From Otariodibacter oris (GTDB taxonomy: Bacteria; Pseudomonadota; Gammaproteobacteria; Enterobacterales; Pasteurellaceae), in NCBI RefSeq assembly GCF_009684715.1, contig NZ_CP016604.1:1875262-1939261 (forward strand): 64,000 nt of DNA, read 5' to 3'. Position numbers and translations under genes: made by a program. The notes beneath the pieces are model-generated. The model was not told the DNA's origin. It did no database searches and was given only the letters and a program-made list of their open reading frames with translations. Of this stretch, positions 54,271 to 64,000 are shown one piece after another. The stretch's first letter is position 1. Each line of letters begins with the position of its first letter.

Positions 54271-56619
54271 TTAGTTAGAGTCACTTCCCAACGATAATGC
54301 GTCCCATACACTCGGTTTTGCTTTAATACTGTTAGAGCCTCCCGAGCAATAGCTTTGACCATGATCTTTCCAAACTGGAATTTTCCTTGAACTGTAGCAA
54401 TCCCAACCACCATAACTATTAATCCCAACCCACTGAATATTATCACTTGTTGGTAATCTAAGTGGAGAAGGTAAAGCCCGTTTTAAATACTCTTTATAAA
54501 TCTGCAATGCACCACTAGAACCCGTAAGATGGGTATCGCTGTTGTTATCCTTGCCTAACCATACCGTTGTTACATTCTGCCCATCAATACCCACAAACCA
54601 TGTGTCACGTGCATTATTTGTCGTACCTGTTTTACCCGCTAAATGTAATGATGAAAAATCACTTTGTAAACTTCTACCTGTTCCGCGTTCCACCACTTGT
54701 TGCATCGCATACAATGTTTGAATGGAAGCTTCTGGAGGTAAAACTTGCGTACTTTCATTATCCATATCATGGCGATAAATCATATTTCCTTGATGAGAAA
54801 TAATCGCCTCAATTGTGGTCAATGGTGTTTTTACACCTTTATTAGCAATAACTTGATAAGATTTTGTCACATCGTATGGTGAAATAGAATATGAACCTAA
54901 TAAAGTTGCAGGATACGGTGGAATTACAGTCGTATCCCACCCCATTTCTTTCTGTTTAGCAATCACATTCATTAATCCTACTTTCATCCCAATATTCACT
55001 GTAGGAATATTCAATGAACGAACCAATGCATCCATTAGCATTACAGAACCACTGAATTGATGGTTATAATTGCGAGGTGACCATAACGTATTGTCAACCT
55101 TAATGGATATTGGTTGATTTTCTATGGGGGTATTTAATCTAAATAAATCAGGATGAGAAAGTGCAATTGCATAGATAGATGGTTTGACTAATGATCCTAT
55201 TTGTCGTTTAGATTGTAATGCACGGTTAAACCCTGCATATTGGGTTTGTACGCCACCTACAATTGCTCTCACTTTACCTGTCGAATATTCGGCAACCACT
55301 ACAGCAGACTGTAAATCGTGAACCCTACGACTAGAATTTTCAAGATCGGCCACACCATTAATAACGGCTAACTCAGCAGAACGTTGCTGTTTTCTATCCA
55401 AGGTAGTAAAAATTTTCGCACCAGAAAGCGTATTCAGCCTATTTTCACCAATCTCTTGTTTAATATCTAAATTAAGTGCGTGCATAAAGGCAGGTTGTTG
55501 ACGATATACGTTTCCTTTTTCATTCACACCTAATGGTTGTTTAACCAAAAAATCATAGTCAGATTGAGAAATTCGATCGTGATCTAATAAAATTTTAAGC
55601 ACAACATTACGACGTTCCAAGGCTAATTCTGGATTCCGCCAAGGATTATAAAGCGATGCTCCTTTTGCCATCCCAACCAATAATGCCATTTGTGACAAAC
55701 TGATCTCTTGTACAGGACGACCAAAGTAAAACTGACTGGCTAATGCAAATCCATGAATTTGGTAACTGCCATTTTGCCCCAAATAGATTTCATTGAGATA
55801 AGTTTCTAAAATACGATTTTTATCATAACGAGCATCCAATATCACTGACATCAAAGCTTCATTGACTTTTCGCTCAATGGATTTCTCACTGGTTAAAAAT
55901 AAATTTTTTACTAATTGCTGAGTTAAGGTACTTGCCCCTTGAACAGTTCTACCCGCTTGATAATTGGTAATTAACGCACGAGCAATACTTAATGGGCTAA
56001 TTCCATTATGCTGAAAGAATCGCTGATCTTCGGTAAGAATTAAAGTATCAATCAATAAACTAGGATAATCTTGCAAACGAAGTGCTAAACGTTCTTCATC
56101 GTTATCAGAGTGGAGCATTGCAATTAATTTAGGATCTAAGCGAAATTCATCAATTTCTTTTAACAAGACAAGATCTTCTATTCTCGCTAATCGCTCACTC
56201 ACAAAACGTAATCGCAAAACACGCTGTGCTTCTGGACTGTCAGGAAATGAAAAGGCACGACGAAGAAGGATTAATGAACCATCATTATTTATTTTAAAAT
56301 CACCTGGCGTCGCAATAATCGAGACTTCCCTATAGCCATTATCCAATAGCGCTAATTTTACTTGCTCCAGAGTTAAATTATCTTGAACTCGAATACTTTC
56401 AATACGGCTATATACCTCTGCGGGTAATTGCCATATTTGCCCATCCATTTTTGTACGGATCTGCCCATCAAGATAAAGTCCATACAAAGCAACACAAGAA
56501 CTCCCCAACAGGAATACTTTAAACAAAGTAGGAATGATATAAGACTTTCTTTTCTTTTTGGCTGATTTAGCCTTTTGAGCTACATCAGCTTGCTGCTCTG
56601 TTTCTGAATATTTCGACAT
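54271..56619 (-). CDS. mrcB: Penicillin-binding protein 1B
   Basis: 782-residue bifunctional class A PBP. Short basic cytoplasmic tail (KSAKKKRKS), one membrane helix at about 30-50, UB2H-type domain, GT51 glycosyltransferase with catalytic E197 in LTEDQRFFQHNG, RTVQGASTLTQQLVKN and E277 in YLNEIYLG, then the transpeptidase with S476xxK479 (GSLVKPSIY), SLN and KTGTTNNARD. Its lipoprotein activator LpoB is not adjacent. Confidence 0.96.
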   Translation of the reverse strand: MSKYSETEQQADVAQKAKSAKKKRKSYIIPTLFKVFLLGSSCVALYGLYLDGQIRTKMDGQIWQLPAEVYSRIESIRVQDNLTLEQVKLALLDNGYREVSIIATPGDFKINNDGSLILLRRAFSFPDSPEAQRVLRLRFVSERLARIEDLVLLKEIDEFRLDPKLIAMLHSDNDEERLALRLQDYPSLLIDTLILTEDQRFFQHNGISPLSIARALITNYQAGRTVQGASTLTQQLVKNLFLTSEKSIERKVNEALMSVILDARYDKNRILETYLNEIYLGQNGSYQIHGFALASQFYFGRPVQEISLSQMALLVGMAKGASLYNPWRNPELALERRNVVLKILLDHDRISQSDYDFLVKQPLGVNEKGNVYRQQPAFMHALNLDIKQEIGENRLNTLSGAKIFTTLDRKQQRSAELAVINGVADLENSSRRVHDLQSAVVVAEYSTGKVRAIVGGVQTQYAGFNRALQSKRQIGSLVKPSIYAIALSHPDLFRLNTPIENQPISIKVDNTLWSPRNYNHQFSGSVMLMDALVRSLNIPTVNIGMKVGLMNVIAKQKEMGWDTTVIPPYPATLLGSYSISPYDVTKSYQVIANKGVKTPLTTIEAIISHQGNMIYRHDMDNESTQVLPPEASIQTLYAMQQVVERGTGRSLQSDFSSLHLAGKTGTTNNARDTWFVGIDGQNVTTVWLGKDNNSDTHLTGSSGALQIYKEYLKRALPSPLRLPTSDNIQWVGINSYGGWDCYSSRKIPVWKDHGQSYCSGGSNSIKAKPSVWDALSLGSDSN

Positions 56620-56642
56620 ATTTATTCACCATCAAAATAAGG

Positions 56643-56687
56643 CAAGCGGTCACTTATTACAAAAATTTTATCAAATTAGACCGCTTG
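56643..56687 (-). terminator. Inverted uptake signals after the small lipoprotein gene
   Basis: caagcggtc (56643-56651) pairs with gaccgcttg (56679-56687) across 27 nt. The loop is long, so termination is uncertain. Confidence 0.4.
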
Positions 56688-56734
56688 TTAATGGGAAGTT
56701 CTTAAAAACTCGTGCCATCTTTTACTTATCGTAT

Positions 56735-56878
56735 TTACTTATTGCATTGCTGAGAAATTTCATCATAGGAACCACCTTGATCTAAACAGCGATCTTTTGC
56801 ATCACATCCTACAAGCAAAATACTCAGGCTAAAAATCAGAGTCGTTCCCCATAAATACATAACTTTTCCCACTGACAT
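56735..56878 (-). CDS. 47-residue lipoprotein downstream of menB
   Basis: Tiny ORF whose ATG lies 4 nt after the menB stop. Signal MSVGKVMYLWGTTLIFSLSI then lipobox LLVGC (Cys at residue 25), leaving a 23-residue mature peptide with two further cysteines (DAKDRCLDQGGSYDEISQQC). Resembles small Cys-containing lipoproteins of Pasteurellaceae. The ribosome binding site is weak, so translation may depend on menB coupling. Function unknown. Confidence 0.72.
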   Translation of the reverse strand: MSVGKVMYLWGTTLIFSLSILLVGCDAKDRCLDQGGSYDEISQQCNK

Positions 56879-56882
56879 TCAA

Positions 56883-57740
56883 TTAAGGGTTACGTTGGAA
56901 TTTACTGAAATCAGGCGCGCGTTTTTCATTAAAGGCATTACGTCCTTCTTGCCCCTCTTCAGTCATATAGAATAGCATTGTAGCGTTACCTGCTAATTCT
57001 TGTAATCCTGCTTGACCATCACAATCTGCATTTAAAGCCGCTTTTAAGCAACGTAAAGCGATTGGACTGTTTCTTAACATTTCACGACACCAGCGGACAG
57101 TTTCTTTTTCTAAGTCAGCATAAGGCACAACAGTATTTACTAAGCCCATATCTAATGCTTCTTGTGCATCATATTGACGACATAAGAACCAGATTTCACG
57201 TGCTTTTTTCTGACCCACGATACGTGCCATATAACTTGCACCCCAACCGCCATCGAAAGAACCGACTTTAGGGCCTGTTTGACCGAAAATAGCATTGTCC
57301 GCTGCGATAGTGAGGTCACATAACATATGTAAAACGTGTCCACCGCCAATCGCATAACCCGCTACCATTGCCACAACGGGTTTTGGACAGCTACGAATAT
57401 CACGTTGGAAATCCAATACGTTTAAGTGGTGTACACCGCTTTCATCTTTATAACCGCCGTAATCACCACGCACTTTTTGATCACCACCAGAACAGAATGC
57501 TTTCTCGCCTTGTCCTGTTAGTACAATCACACCGATATCGGCATCAAAACGTGCATCAGCAAAAGCGTGAATCATTTCTTTGACTGTTTGCGGTCTAAAC
57601 GCATTACGTACTTCAGGGCGGTTAATTGTAATTTTTGCAATACCATCACTGGATTTATGGTACAAAATATCACTATAACCATTGCTACAATCTTGCCATT
57701 CTACTGGTGCATACAGCACATCATCTTTTGGATTTTGCAT
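56883..57740 (-). CDS. menB: 1,4-dihydroxy-2-naphthoyl-CoA synthase
   Basis: 285 residues from ATG 57740, placed 8 nt after AAGGA; the ATG at 57746 is too close. Crotonase-fold enzyme closing the second ring in menaquinone synthesis. Motifs: [78 protein letters not shown] and C-terminal [16 protein letters not shown]. Other men genes are not in the window. Confidence 0.97.
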   Translation of the reverse strand: MQNPKDDVLYAPVEWQDCSNGYSDILYHKSSDGIAKITINRPEVRNAFRPQTVKEMIHAFADARFDADIGVIVLTGQGEKAFCSGGDQKVRGDYGGYKDESGVHHLNVLDFQRDIRSCPKPVVAMVAGYAIGGGHVLHMLCDLTIAADNAIFGQTGPKVGSFDGGWGASYMARIVGQKKAREIWFLCRQYDAQEALDMGLVNTVVPYADLEKETVRWCREMLRNSPIALRCLKAALNADCDGQAGLQELAGNATMLFYMTEEGQEGRNAFNEKRAPDFSKFQRNP

Positions 57741-57881
57741 AATCATATTCCTTTTTATTTTACATAAGCGGTAGGATTATACCTGAAATTTGCAAAAATT
57801 TTACAGAATCTAACCGCTTGCCCTTGTATTCCGTAGATTTATCCCCACATTTTTCAACTCATACAACTAAAAGGAAATATT

Positions 57882-58511
57882 ATGTCTTTAAATTTAGATT
57901 CAATCGCATTAGAAAGCGTAGAAGCACAAGGTGGATACGGTATCGGATTACAAATTGGTCAACAATTATTAACTAGTGGCTTAGAAGTTGAGCCTGAAGC
58001 TGTTGTAAAAGGTATTTTTGACGTATTAAATCAAAACCCACCAGCAATTGACTTAAACGTAGTGACAAAAGCATTACAAGAATTACAACAACGTGCAGAA
58101 GCACATCAAGCAGAAGCATTCAAAGCAATTGAAGCTGAAGGAAAAGCATTCTTAGAAGAAAATAAAAAACACGCAAGTGTAAAAGAAACAGAAAGCGGTT
58201 TACAATATGAAGTATTAACTGAAGGTACGGGTAAAATTCCAACACAAGTTGATAAAGTGCGTGTTCATTACACAGGTTCTTTAATTGATGGTACTGTGTT
58301 CGATAGTTCTGTACAAAGAGGTACGCCTGCTGAATTCCCAGTAAATGGTGTGATTGCAGGTTGGATTGAAGCATTAACTATGATGCCAGTGGGTTCAAAA
58401 TGGCGTTTAACTATTCCACATAACCTTGCTTACGGTGAACGTGGCGCTGGTGGTTCAATCCCACCATTTAGCACATTAGTTTTTGAAGTAGAACTTTTAG
58501 ATATTCTATAA
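57882..58511 (+). CDS. fklB: FKBP-type peptidyl-prolyl isomerase FklB (FKBP22)
   Basis: 209 residues: N-terminal helical dimerisation domain (SYGIGL-type [18 protein letters not shown]), long helix, then the FKBP domain ([60 protein letters not shown]). No signal peptide, so cytoplasmic like E. coli FklB. Ribosome binding site AAGGAA. Confidence 0.96.
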   Translation: MSLNLDSIALESVEAQGGYGIGLQIGQQLLTSGLEVEPEAVVKGIFDVLNQNPPAIDLNVVTKALQELQQRAEAHQAEAFKAIEAEGKAFLEENKKHASVKETESGLQYEVLTEGTGKIPTQVDKVRVHYTGSLIDGTVFDSSVQRGTPAEFPVNGVIAGWIEALTMMPVGSKWRLTIPHNLAYGERGAGGSIPPFSTLVFEVELLDIL

Positions 58512-58535
58512 TTCTGTTTCTGAATTGATACAAAA

Positions 58536-58567
58536 AAATGGCCTAGCTTTTGCTAGGTCATTTTTTT
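58536..58567 (+). terminator. fklB terminator
   Basis: Stem atggcctagc (58538-58547) with gctaggtcat (58552-58561), one G-U pair, followed by T7. Confidence 0.88.
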
Positions 58568-58602
58568 AGTGAAAGAATAAATGAGTTTTATGAGATAGCA
58601 TT

Positions 58603-59592
58603 ATGACAACGAAATCAAAAGTATTTCCTATTCCTACCAGTTACTTTGGTATTGTACTTGGACTCAGTGCATTAGGATTGGCTTGGCGGTATGCAACGCC
58701 CTTTTTACAAACAACATTATCTCTTTATCATTTGCCTAATGTTATTCCATCTATTATCAGCGAATCATTACTGATAGTTGCGGGATTTGCTTGGATAGTG
58801 TTTATCTCTGCTTATATTTGGAAATGGATTGCTTATCGTGCAATGGCAAAAGAGGAACTGACTCACCCTCTATTAGGGAGTTTCGTGAGTTTAATTCCCA
58901 TCACTACCATATTTGTTGGTTTAATTGTTCTACCTTATATAGAAATCATGGGGCAGATTCTTATTTTTGTGGGTATTATTATCCAGCTACTTTTCGCAAG
59001 CTATTATATGGCTGGAATGTGGCGAGGAACTTACAATATTGAATCAACAACCCCTGTTTTATATTTACCTACTGTTGCCTCCAATTTTGTGAGTGCAACG
59101 GCATTATCTACGCTCGGCTATACAGAATGGGCTTATCTTTTCTGGGGAGCAGGTACACTTTCTTGGCTAAGTTTAGAACCAGTCATATTAAATCGCCTTC
59201 GTACTATTGAAACTGTTCCAGAGCCAATTCGCCCAGTGATTAGTATCGCACTTGCTCCAACCTTTGTGGCTTGTGCAACTTATTTAACAATCAATGGCGG
59301 TGTAATTGATCTGATTGCAAAGGCTATTATCGGTTACGGTATTTTACAATTTTTCTTTTTCTTGCGAATTATACACTGGATTATGGTAAGAGGATTTACC
59401 ATATCATTATGGGGATTTTCGTTTGCATTAGCCTCTATGGCTAAAGTAGGCATGTATTTATATATTGCAACGCAAGGTCAAAATATTGGTATTTTAGGAT
59501 TACCTATGTTTATTATTGCCAATTTATGTATTGGCGGTTTAATCATTGGCACCTTATTACTTGTATTTAAAGGGAAGTTTTTAGCAAAGTAA
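58603..59592 (+). CDS. tehA: TehA/SLAC1-family anion channel or tellurite-resistance permease
   Basis: 329 residues with ten membrane segments, close to H. influenzae TehA: FPIPTSYFGIVLGLSALGLA, SFVSLIPITTIFVGLIVL, LYLPTVASNFVSATALSTLG, GAGTLSWLSLEPVILNRL. The family are trimeric anion channels; tellurite resistance is an overexpression phenotype. No tehB methyltransferase gene follows. Confidence 0.93.
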   Translation: MTTKSKVFPIPTSYFGIVLGLSALGLAWRYATPFLQTTLSLYHLPNVIPSIISESLLIVAGFAWIVFISAYIWKWIAYRAMAKEELTHPLLGSFVSLIPITTIFVGLIVLPYIEIMGQILIFVGIIIQLLFASYYMAGMWRGTYNIESTTPVLYLPTVASNFVSATALSTLGYTEWAYLFWGAGTLSWLSLEPVILNRLRTIETVPEPIRPVISIALAPTFVACATYLTINGGVIDLIAKAIIGYGILQFFFFLRIIHWIMVRGFTISLWGFSFALASMAKVGMYLYIATQGQNIGILGLPMFIIANLCIGGLIIGTLLLVFKGKFLAK

Positions 59593-59686
59593 AAATATAA
59601 AAAATCTGCACCTTAATCAGTCTATGAGTAATTCAATTGATGAAGATGCAGATAAAAGTTAAAACCTTTTTATACAGTTTGTTTTC

Positions 59687-61348
59687 TTAGCAATCTTGTT
59701 TGCCATATTGCTCTTGACGTAAAAGTGAGCGTACACTTTCATCAAATTGAGCTAATACTTTTTCTGCATGTTGTGCATTATCACCACGCACATCAAGATA
59801 GAATTTGATTTTTGGTTCTGTACCTGATGGACGAACAATTAAGCGACTACCATTTTCAAGGGTAAACACTAAAATATCACTTTGACGATCTGTCTTCGTA
59901 TGATCGACAAATTGGCTTACTTTAAATCCGCCGATTTCACTTGGTGGGTTATTACGTAATGCAGCCATCAATTTACTAATGTCACTCAAATCCTGAACAC
60001 GAATTGAAATTTGACTACTCACATAAGCACCAAATTCTTGAGTGAATTCTTCCGCGTAATCCGCTAGCGTTTTACCTTGTTTTTTCAAATAGCGTACGAT
60101 ATCTAGGAACATAACTGCTGCAGAAATCCCGTCTTTATCGCGTACTTTATCTGGGTCAACTAAATAGCCTAAAGCCTCTTCAAAACCAAATAATAACCCA
60201 TCAACTTTACCGATATATTTGAATCCTGTTAATGTTTCTTGAGACTCAAAGCCATATTTTTTCGCAATTTCTGCTAATGCAGGCGAAGAAACTAATGAGC
60301 AAGCTAATACACCTTTTTTACCTTCCGCTTGGTATTGTTTTGCTAAATACCAACCTAATAAGCATCCAACCACATTACCATGTAAAGATTTCCAATTGCC
60401 TTCTGCATCTGGTACTGCCACAGCTAAACGGTCTGCATCAGGGTCGTTCGCAATAATAAACTCAGCATTTTTCTCTTTCGCTAATTTAATCGCTAAATCT
60501 AATGCACCTTTCTCTTCTGGATTTGGGAAATTAACTGTCGGGAATGTACCATCTGGTTGAATTTGTTCTTTAACTAAGTGTGGTTGAGGTAAACCTGCTT
60601 TTGCTAAAGTCTTCGTTAATACTTCATAACCCACACCATGCATTGCAGTATAAACATAGTTAATATCAGCTTCTGGTTGTTTTGCTAGACTTGCTGTTTT
60701 CTCAATATAAGCATTAACCACTTCATCACTTAATACAGTGAAATCTTTGCTACGAGGTAAATCAGTAATAGAACCAGCGGCGACTTTATCAATTAATTTT
60801 GCAATATCTTTATCTGCTGGAGAAACAATTTGTCCACCACCATTTGCTTTGCCTAAATAGACTTTATAGCCATTGTCTTCTGGAGGGTTGTGGCTTGCTG
60901 TGACCATAACGCCCGCAGTAGTATCAAAATATTTAATCGCAAAAGCTAACACTGGAGTTGGTAACATTCTTGGTAATAGATAGGCTTTAATTCCTGCACC
61001 TGCCATGATTTCAGCAGTATCGCGAGCAAAAACATCTGAATTCTTACGACCATCATAACCAATGACGATAGAAGGTTGGTCTTTGTCATAGTCTTTCAAA
61101 TAATTTGCTAAACCACCTGCAGCTTGTGCAACAAGGACTCTATTCATACCCATTGGTCCCGCTTGTAAACGACCACGTAAGCCTGCTGTACCAAATTGCA
61201 AACGTCCATCAAAACGACTTGCTAACTCACGCTCTGCATCATAATCTCCAGATTGAGCTAACTCGAGAAGTTTTGTTAATTCGGTTTTTGTTTCTGTATC
61301 TGGATCTTGTTCTAGCCAATTTTTAGCCAAATTAAAAAGTTCTGACAT
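59687..61348 (-). CDS. Alpha-D-phosphohexomutase (phosphoglucomutase/phosphomannomutase)
   Basis: 553 residues of the PGM2/YhxB-type subgroup. Active-site Ser in GVMVTASHNPPEDNGYKVY, Mg loop NDPDADRLAVA, sugar loop FGFEEALGYLVD and phosphate loop RPSGTEPKIKFY. N-terminal FGTAGLRGRLQAGPMGMNRV is the subgroup hallmark. Ribosome binding site AAGGAG. Glucose versus mannose preference is not decided by sequence alone. Confidence 0.94.
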   Translation of the reverse strand: MSELFNLAKNWLEQDPDTETKTELTKLLELAQSGDYDAERELASRFDGRLQFGTAGLRGRLQAGPMGMNRVLVAQAAGGLANYLKDYDKDQPSIVIGYDGRKNSDVFARDTAEIMAGAGIKAYLLPRMLPTPVLAFAIKYFDTTAGVMVTASHNPPEDNGYKVYLGKANGGGQIVSPADKDIAKLIDKVAAGSITDLPRSKDFTVLSDEVVNAYIEKTASLAKQPEADINYVYTAMHGVGYEVLTKTLAKAGLPQPHLVKEQIQPDGTFPTVNFPNPEEKGALDLAIKLAKEKNAEFIIANDPDADRLAVAVPDAEGNWKSLHGNVVGCLLGWYLAKQYQAEGKKGVLACSLVSSPALAEIAKKYGFESQETLTGFKYIGKVDGLLFGFEEALGYLVDPDKVRDKDGISAAVMFLDIVRYLKKQGKTLADYAEEFTQEFGAYVSSQISIRVQDLSDISKLMAALRNNPPSEIGGFKVSQFVDHTKTDRQSDILVFTLENGSRLIVRPSGTEPKIKFYLDVRGDNAQHAEKVLAQFDESVRSLLRQEQYGKQDC

Positions 61349-61485
61349 GGATATCTCCTTTTAACAATAAATCAATCTAAACCTACAAGGATCTTTACTA
61401 TAGCCTAGCTGAAAATAAGAAAAATTAACATGATTAAAAACAAAATCTGTAGAAAATGTCACATTATTTTTATCAGTCATGTGAA

Positions 61486-61788
61486 TTAAAAAAAACTTAC
61501 GATATACCCGACTAAGCCATAAAACACAATAAAACTTAATGATAGTAATATCTTAGCTAATAATGGATTTTTCTTATGAATTTGAAATAGTACTAATGCC
61601 ACTAGCAATAGTATGAATGGATAAATCCAAAAAACCACAGAAAAGAAATCAGCTTGAAATAATGTTAGCTCTGAATGTTGGCTAAAACTTGGTGAAACTA
61701 ATAGAGCCAATGGCCATAATGCACTTGGTAAACATAATAAAGCTAAGGCCCAACCGAATGAAGAAAAACCTTTTTGTGTCGTATTCAT
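61486..61788 (-). CDS. Small three-helix membrane protein
   Basis: 100 residues with three hydrophobic segments (ALALLCLPSALWPLALLV, FFSVVFWIYPFILLLVALVL, ILLSLSFIVFYGLVGYIVSF) and no signal for function. It starts 7 bp after xerD, with its GAGGAT ribosome binding site inside the xerD end, so the two are likely co-transcribed. It may be restricted to Pasteurellaceae. Confidence 0.72.
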   Translation of the reverse strand: MNTTQKGFSSFGWALALLCLPSALWPLALLVSPSFSQHSELTLFQADFFSVVFWIYPFILLLVALVLFQIHKKNPLLAKILLSLSFIVFYGLVGYIVSFF

Positions 61789-61795
61789 GTATTTT

Positions 61796-62689
61796 TTATC
61801 CTCTTGGATGAAATTGTTGATGAAGTGATTTTAATCGGGCTTTCGCAACATGAGTATAAATTTGTGTGGTAGAAAGGTCACTATGCCCTAATAACATTTG
61901 AACAACTCTCAAATCAGCACCATGATTAACCAAATGAGTGGCAAACGCATGACGTAATACATGAGGTGAGAGTTTATCTCTTGGAATGCCTACTAGCAAT
62001 GCATAGTGTTTAATTCTGTGCCAGAATGTCTGACGAGTCATTATTCTGCCTAAACGGCTAGGAAAAACAACATCTGATTGCAAATTTCCCAATAAAATGG
62101 GTCTACTATACTGAAAATAATCACGAATCCAATAACTCGCTTCTTCACCCAAAGGTACTATTCTTTCTTTGTCTCCTTTCCCCACAACACGAATTAAACC
62201 TTGTGTTAAACTCATATTTTCAATAGCTAAAGAAACAAGCTCCGTGACACGTAACCCCGTGGCATATAAAAGCTCTAACATGGCTTTATCACGTAATTCT
62301 AAAGGATCTTCAGTATTTGGTGCATTGAGTAAATCTAAAACTTGTGATTCACTCAATGATTTTGGTAAATGCATTGAGACTTTAGGAAATGTTAATGTTT
62401 CTGTAGGATCATTTGATCGATAATTCTCTAGCACTAAGAAACGGAAAAACTTACGCAAACAGCTCATCATTCTTGCTGAACTTGTTGATTTATAGCCATT
62501 AGATAATCTTTCTGATAAAAAACTTTGTAAATCAGAATGATCAAGCGTTAAAAAATCTCTGGGGGATTTTAGCCATTCCGTAAAAGATATGAGATCTTGA
62601 CGATAAGAGGAAATTGTATTTTGTGATAGCTGATGCTCTTGCCACAAAATATCTAAAAATTGTTCAATAATAGGATCTAGGATTTTCAT
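61796..62689 (-). CDS. xerD: Site-specific tyrosine recombinase XerD
   Basis: 297 residues from ATG 62689 (MKILDPIIEQFLDILWQEHQ), in line with E. coli XerD; the frame also opens at TTG 62701. Catalytic residues R147 (YATGLRVTELV), H243 and R246 (SPHVLRHAFATHL), H269 (LLGHSDLS) and nucleophile Y278 (TTQIYTH). XerC, its partner, is 40 kb away in this window. Confidence 0.97.
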   Translation of the reverse strand: MKILDPIIEQFLDILWQEHQLSQNTISSYRQDLISFTEWLKSPRDFLTLDHSDLQSFLSERLSNGYKSTSSARMMSCLRKFFRFLVLENYRSNDPTETLTFPKVSMHLPKSLSESQVLDLLNAPNTEDPLELRDKAMLELLYATGLRVTELVSLAIENMSLTQGLIRVVGKGDKERIVPLGEEASYWIRDYFQYSRPILLGNLQSDVVFPSRLGRIMTRQTFWHRIKHYALLVGIPRDKLSPHVLRHAFATHLVNHGADLRVVQMLLGHSDLSTTQIYTHVAKARLKSLHQQFHPRG

Positions 62690-62764
62690 AAGAAAAATCA
62701 ATTAAAATGAATTACTTCATTCTAATTGATTAAGTAGATTAAATAAATATTTTAGTTATTGTAA

Positions 62765-62840
62765 TGGCAGGGGCGGAGAGGCTCGAACTCCCAACACCCG
62801 GTTTTGGAGACCGGTGCTCTACCAATTGAACTACGCCCCT
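62765..62840 (-). tRNA. tRNA-Trp (anticodon CCA)
   Basis: 76 nt with encoded CCA. Acceptor AGGGGCG with CGCCCCT, anticodon loop CTCCAAA, T-arm GTTCGAGCC. Last gene of the rRNA operon here. Confidence 0.97.
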
Positions 62841-62848
62841 AAAGAGAA

Positions 62849-62867
62849 AGCGAGTTTATTACTCGCT
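62849..62867 (-). other. Hairpin between tRNA-Asp and tRNA-Trp
   Basis: 7-bp stem agcgagt/actcgct with TTATT loop, in the tRNA spacer; probably a processing element. Confidence 0.5.
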
Positions 62868-62874
62868 ATAATAG

Positions 62875-62951
62875 TGGCGGAACGGACGGGACTCGAACCC
62901 GCGACCCCCTGCGTGACAGGCAGGTATTCTAACCAGCTGAACTACCGCTCC
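62875..62951 (-). tRNA. tRNA-Asp (anticodon GUC)
   Basis: 77 nt with encoded CCA. Acceptor GGAGCGG with CCGTTCC (one G-U), anticodon loop CTGTCAC, T-arm GTTCGAGTC. Lies directly after the second 5S gene. Confidence 0.97.
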
Positions 62952-62962
62952 GCAAATATGGA

Positions 62963-63078
62963 ACCTAGCAGCGACCTACTCTCACATGGCGAAACACCAC
63001 ACTACCATCGGCGTGACAGCATTTTACTTCTGAGTTCGGGATGGATTCAGGTAGTTCTACTGTACTATGACCGCTAGG
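62963..63078 (-). rRNA. rrf: 5S ribosomal RNA, distal copy
   Basis: About 116 nt with the 5S core CGAACTCAGAAGT, GCCGATGGTAGTGTGG and GAGAGTAGG. Terminal helix CCTAGC/GCTAGG. Differs from the other copy at several sites in helices. Confidence 0.95.
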
Positions 63079-63133
63079 AAAATTCTTTCTATTAAGTTAG
63101 TTCACTCTCAAGAATAAACTAATTTAATAAAGC

Positions 63134-63249
63134 CCTGATGACGACCTACTCTCACATGGCGAATCACCACACTACCATCGGCGTGACAGCATTTTACTTC
63201 TGAGTTCGGGATGGGTTCAGGTAGTTCCACTGCACTATGACCATCAGGA
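63134..63249 (-). rRNA. rrf: 5S ribosomal RNA, proximal copy
   Basis: About 116 nt, same core; terminal helix CCTGATG/CATCAGG. Separated from the distal copy by a 55-nt AT-rich spacer. Confidence 0.95.
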
Positions 63250-63468
63250 TAATCCTGTTGACGACTTCCGTCTTATTCTGTCTGTCTTTTTTTCTTTCTA
63301 TTCTTTTCTAGGTTTTCTTTACTCTTCCTAGTCCTAAAATCTTAAAACAAGCTGTCTTTCTGTCGACTTCCTTTTACTTCTTTCAGTCTGTGTATCTTTT
63401 CTTAGTAAACTTCTACACGCTCTTATGTTTTCTCCATAGTTTTTTTCGAAAAAACACTTGAGGTTGTA

Positions 63469-64000
<532 letters not shown>

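Noticed and set aside
62814-63077. 87-codon plus-strand frame containing AERTGLEPATPCVTGRYSNQ
   Set aside because: It is the antisense of tRNA-Trp, tRNA-Asp and a 5S gene; this peptide is a well-known false gene call over tRNA-Asp/5S regions.

Overview
The window is a chromosomal segment of a member of the Pasteurellaceae. It is AT-rich, with gene content and order close to Haemophilus influenzae and E. coli. It is scattered with copies of the DNA uptake signal core ACAAGCGGT, the Actinobacillus pleuropneumoniae type; I saw no AAGTGCGGT (H. influenzae type) cores. That points to the Actinobacillus/Mannheimia/Bibersteinia/Glaesserella branch. Carriage of hemB argues against a haem-auxotrophic H. 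influenzae-like species. I cannot name the species from the sequence alone.

Layout. 1-7.7 kb: 3' part of rpoH, argS, yecM, a slyB/pcp lipoprotein with a small related lipoprotein, a YccS-type membrane protein and an MFS transporter. 7.7-13.5 kb, minus strand: dnaJ, two small genes, dnaK behind a good sigma-32 promoter, and trkH. 13.6-24 kb, plus strand: epmA, a TatD-family nuclease, lpxH, glyQ and glyS (separated by two small genes), xerC, and a sulfatase-fold LTA-synthase-like protein. 24-32.6 kb, minus strand: corA with an unusual leader, Mg-type hemB, tatABC, ubiB, cpdA, mutL. 32.8-47.4 kb, plus strand: nrdAB with paired NrdR boxes, a kinase-like protein, proA, yihY, dtd, tilS, an NSS-family transporter with its 30-residue partner, folP, an ArsC-like protein, dapE, an M15 peptidase and rsmJ. 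47.5-62.7 kb, mainly minus strand: two tandem Sel1-repeat genes, two tRNA-Ser(UGA), trmA, maoP, an acyl-CoA ligase, mrcB, menB with a tiny lipoprotein, fklB, tehA, a phosphohexomutase, and xerD. 62.7-64 kb, minus strand: the 3' end of an rRNA operon (23S 3' part, two 5S genes, tRNA-Asp, tRNA-Trp).

Most genes are core housekeeping: translation (argS, glyQS, tilS, dtd, epmA, trmA, rsmJ), protein folding and export (dnaK/J, fklB, tat), envelope (lpxH, mrcB, lipoproteins), dNTP supply (nrdAB) and chromosome resolution (both xerC and xerD). I saw no phage, insertion sequence or CRISPR array.

The least ordinary parts are: the corA leader, which has a promoter and mutually exclusive hairpins; the duplicated Sel1 genes with duplicated flanks; a G8 tract inside the 30-codon transporter subunit gene; two 5S genes whose terminal helices differ by compensating changes; and inverted uptake signals reused as terminators.
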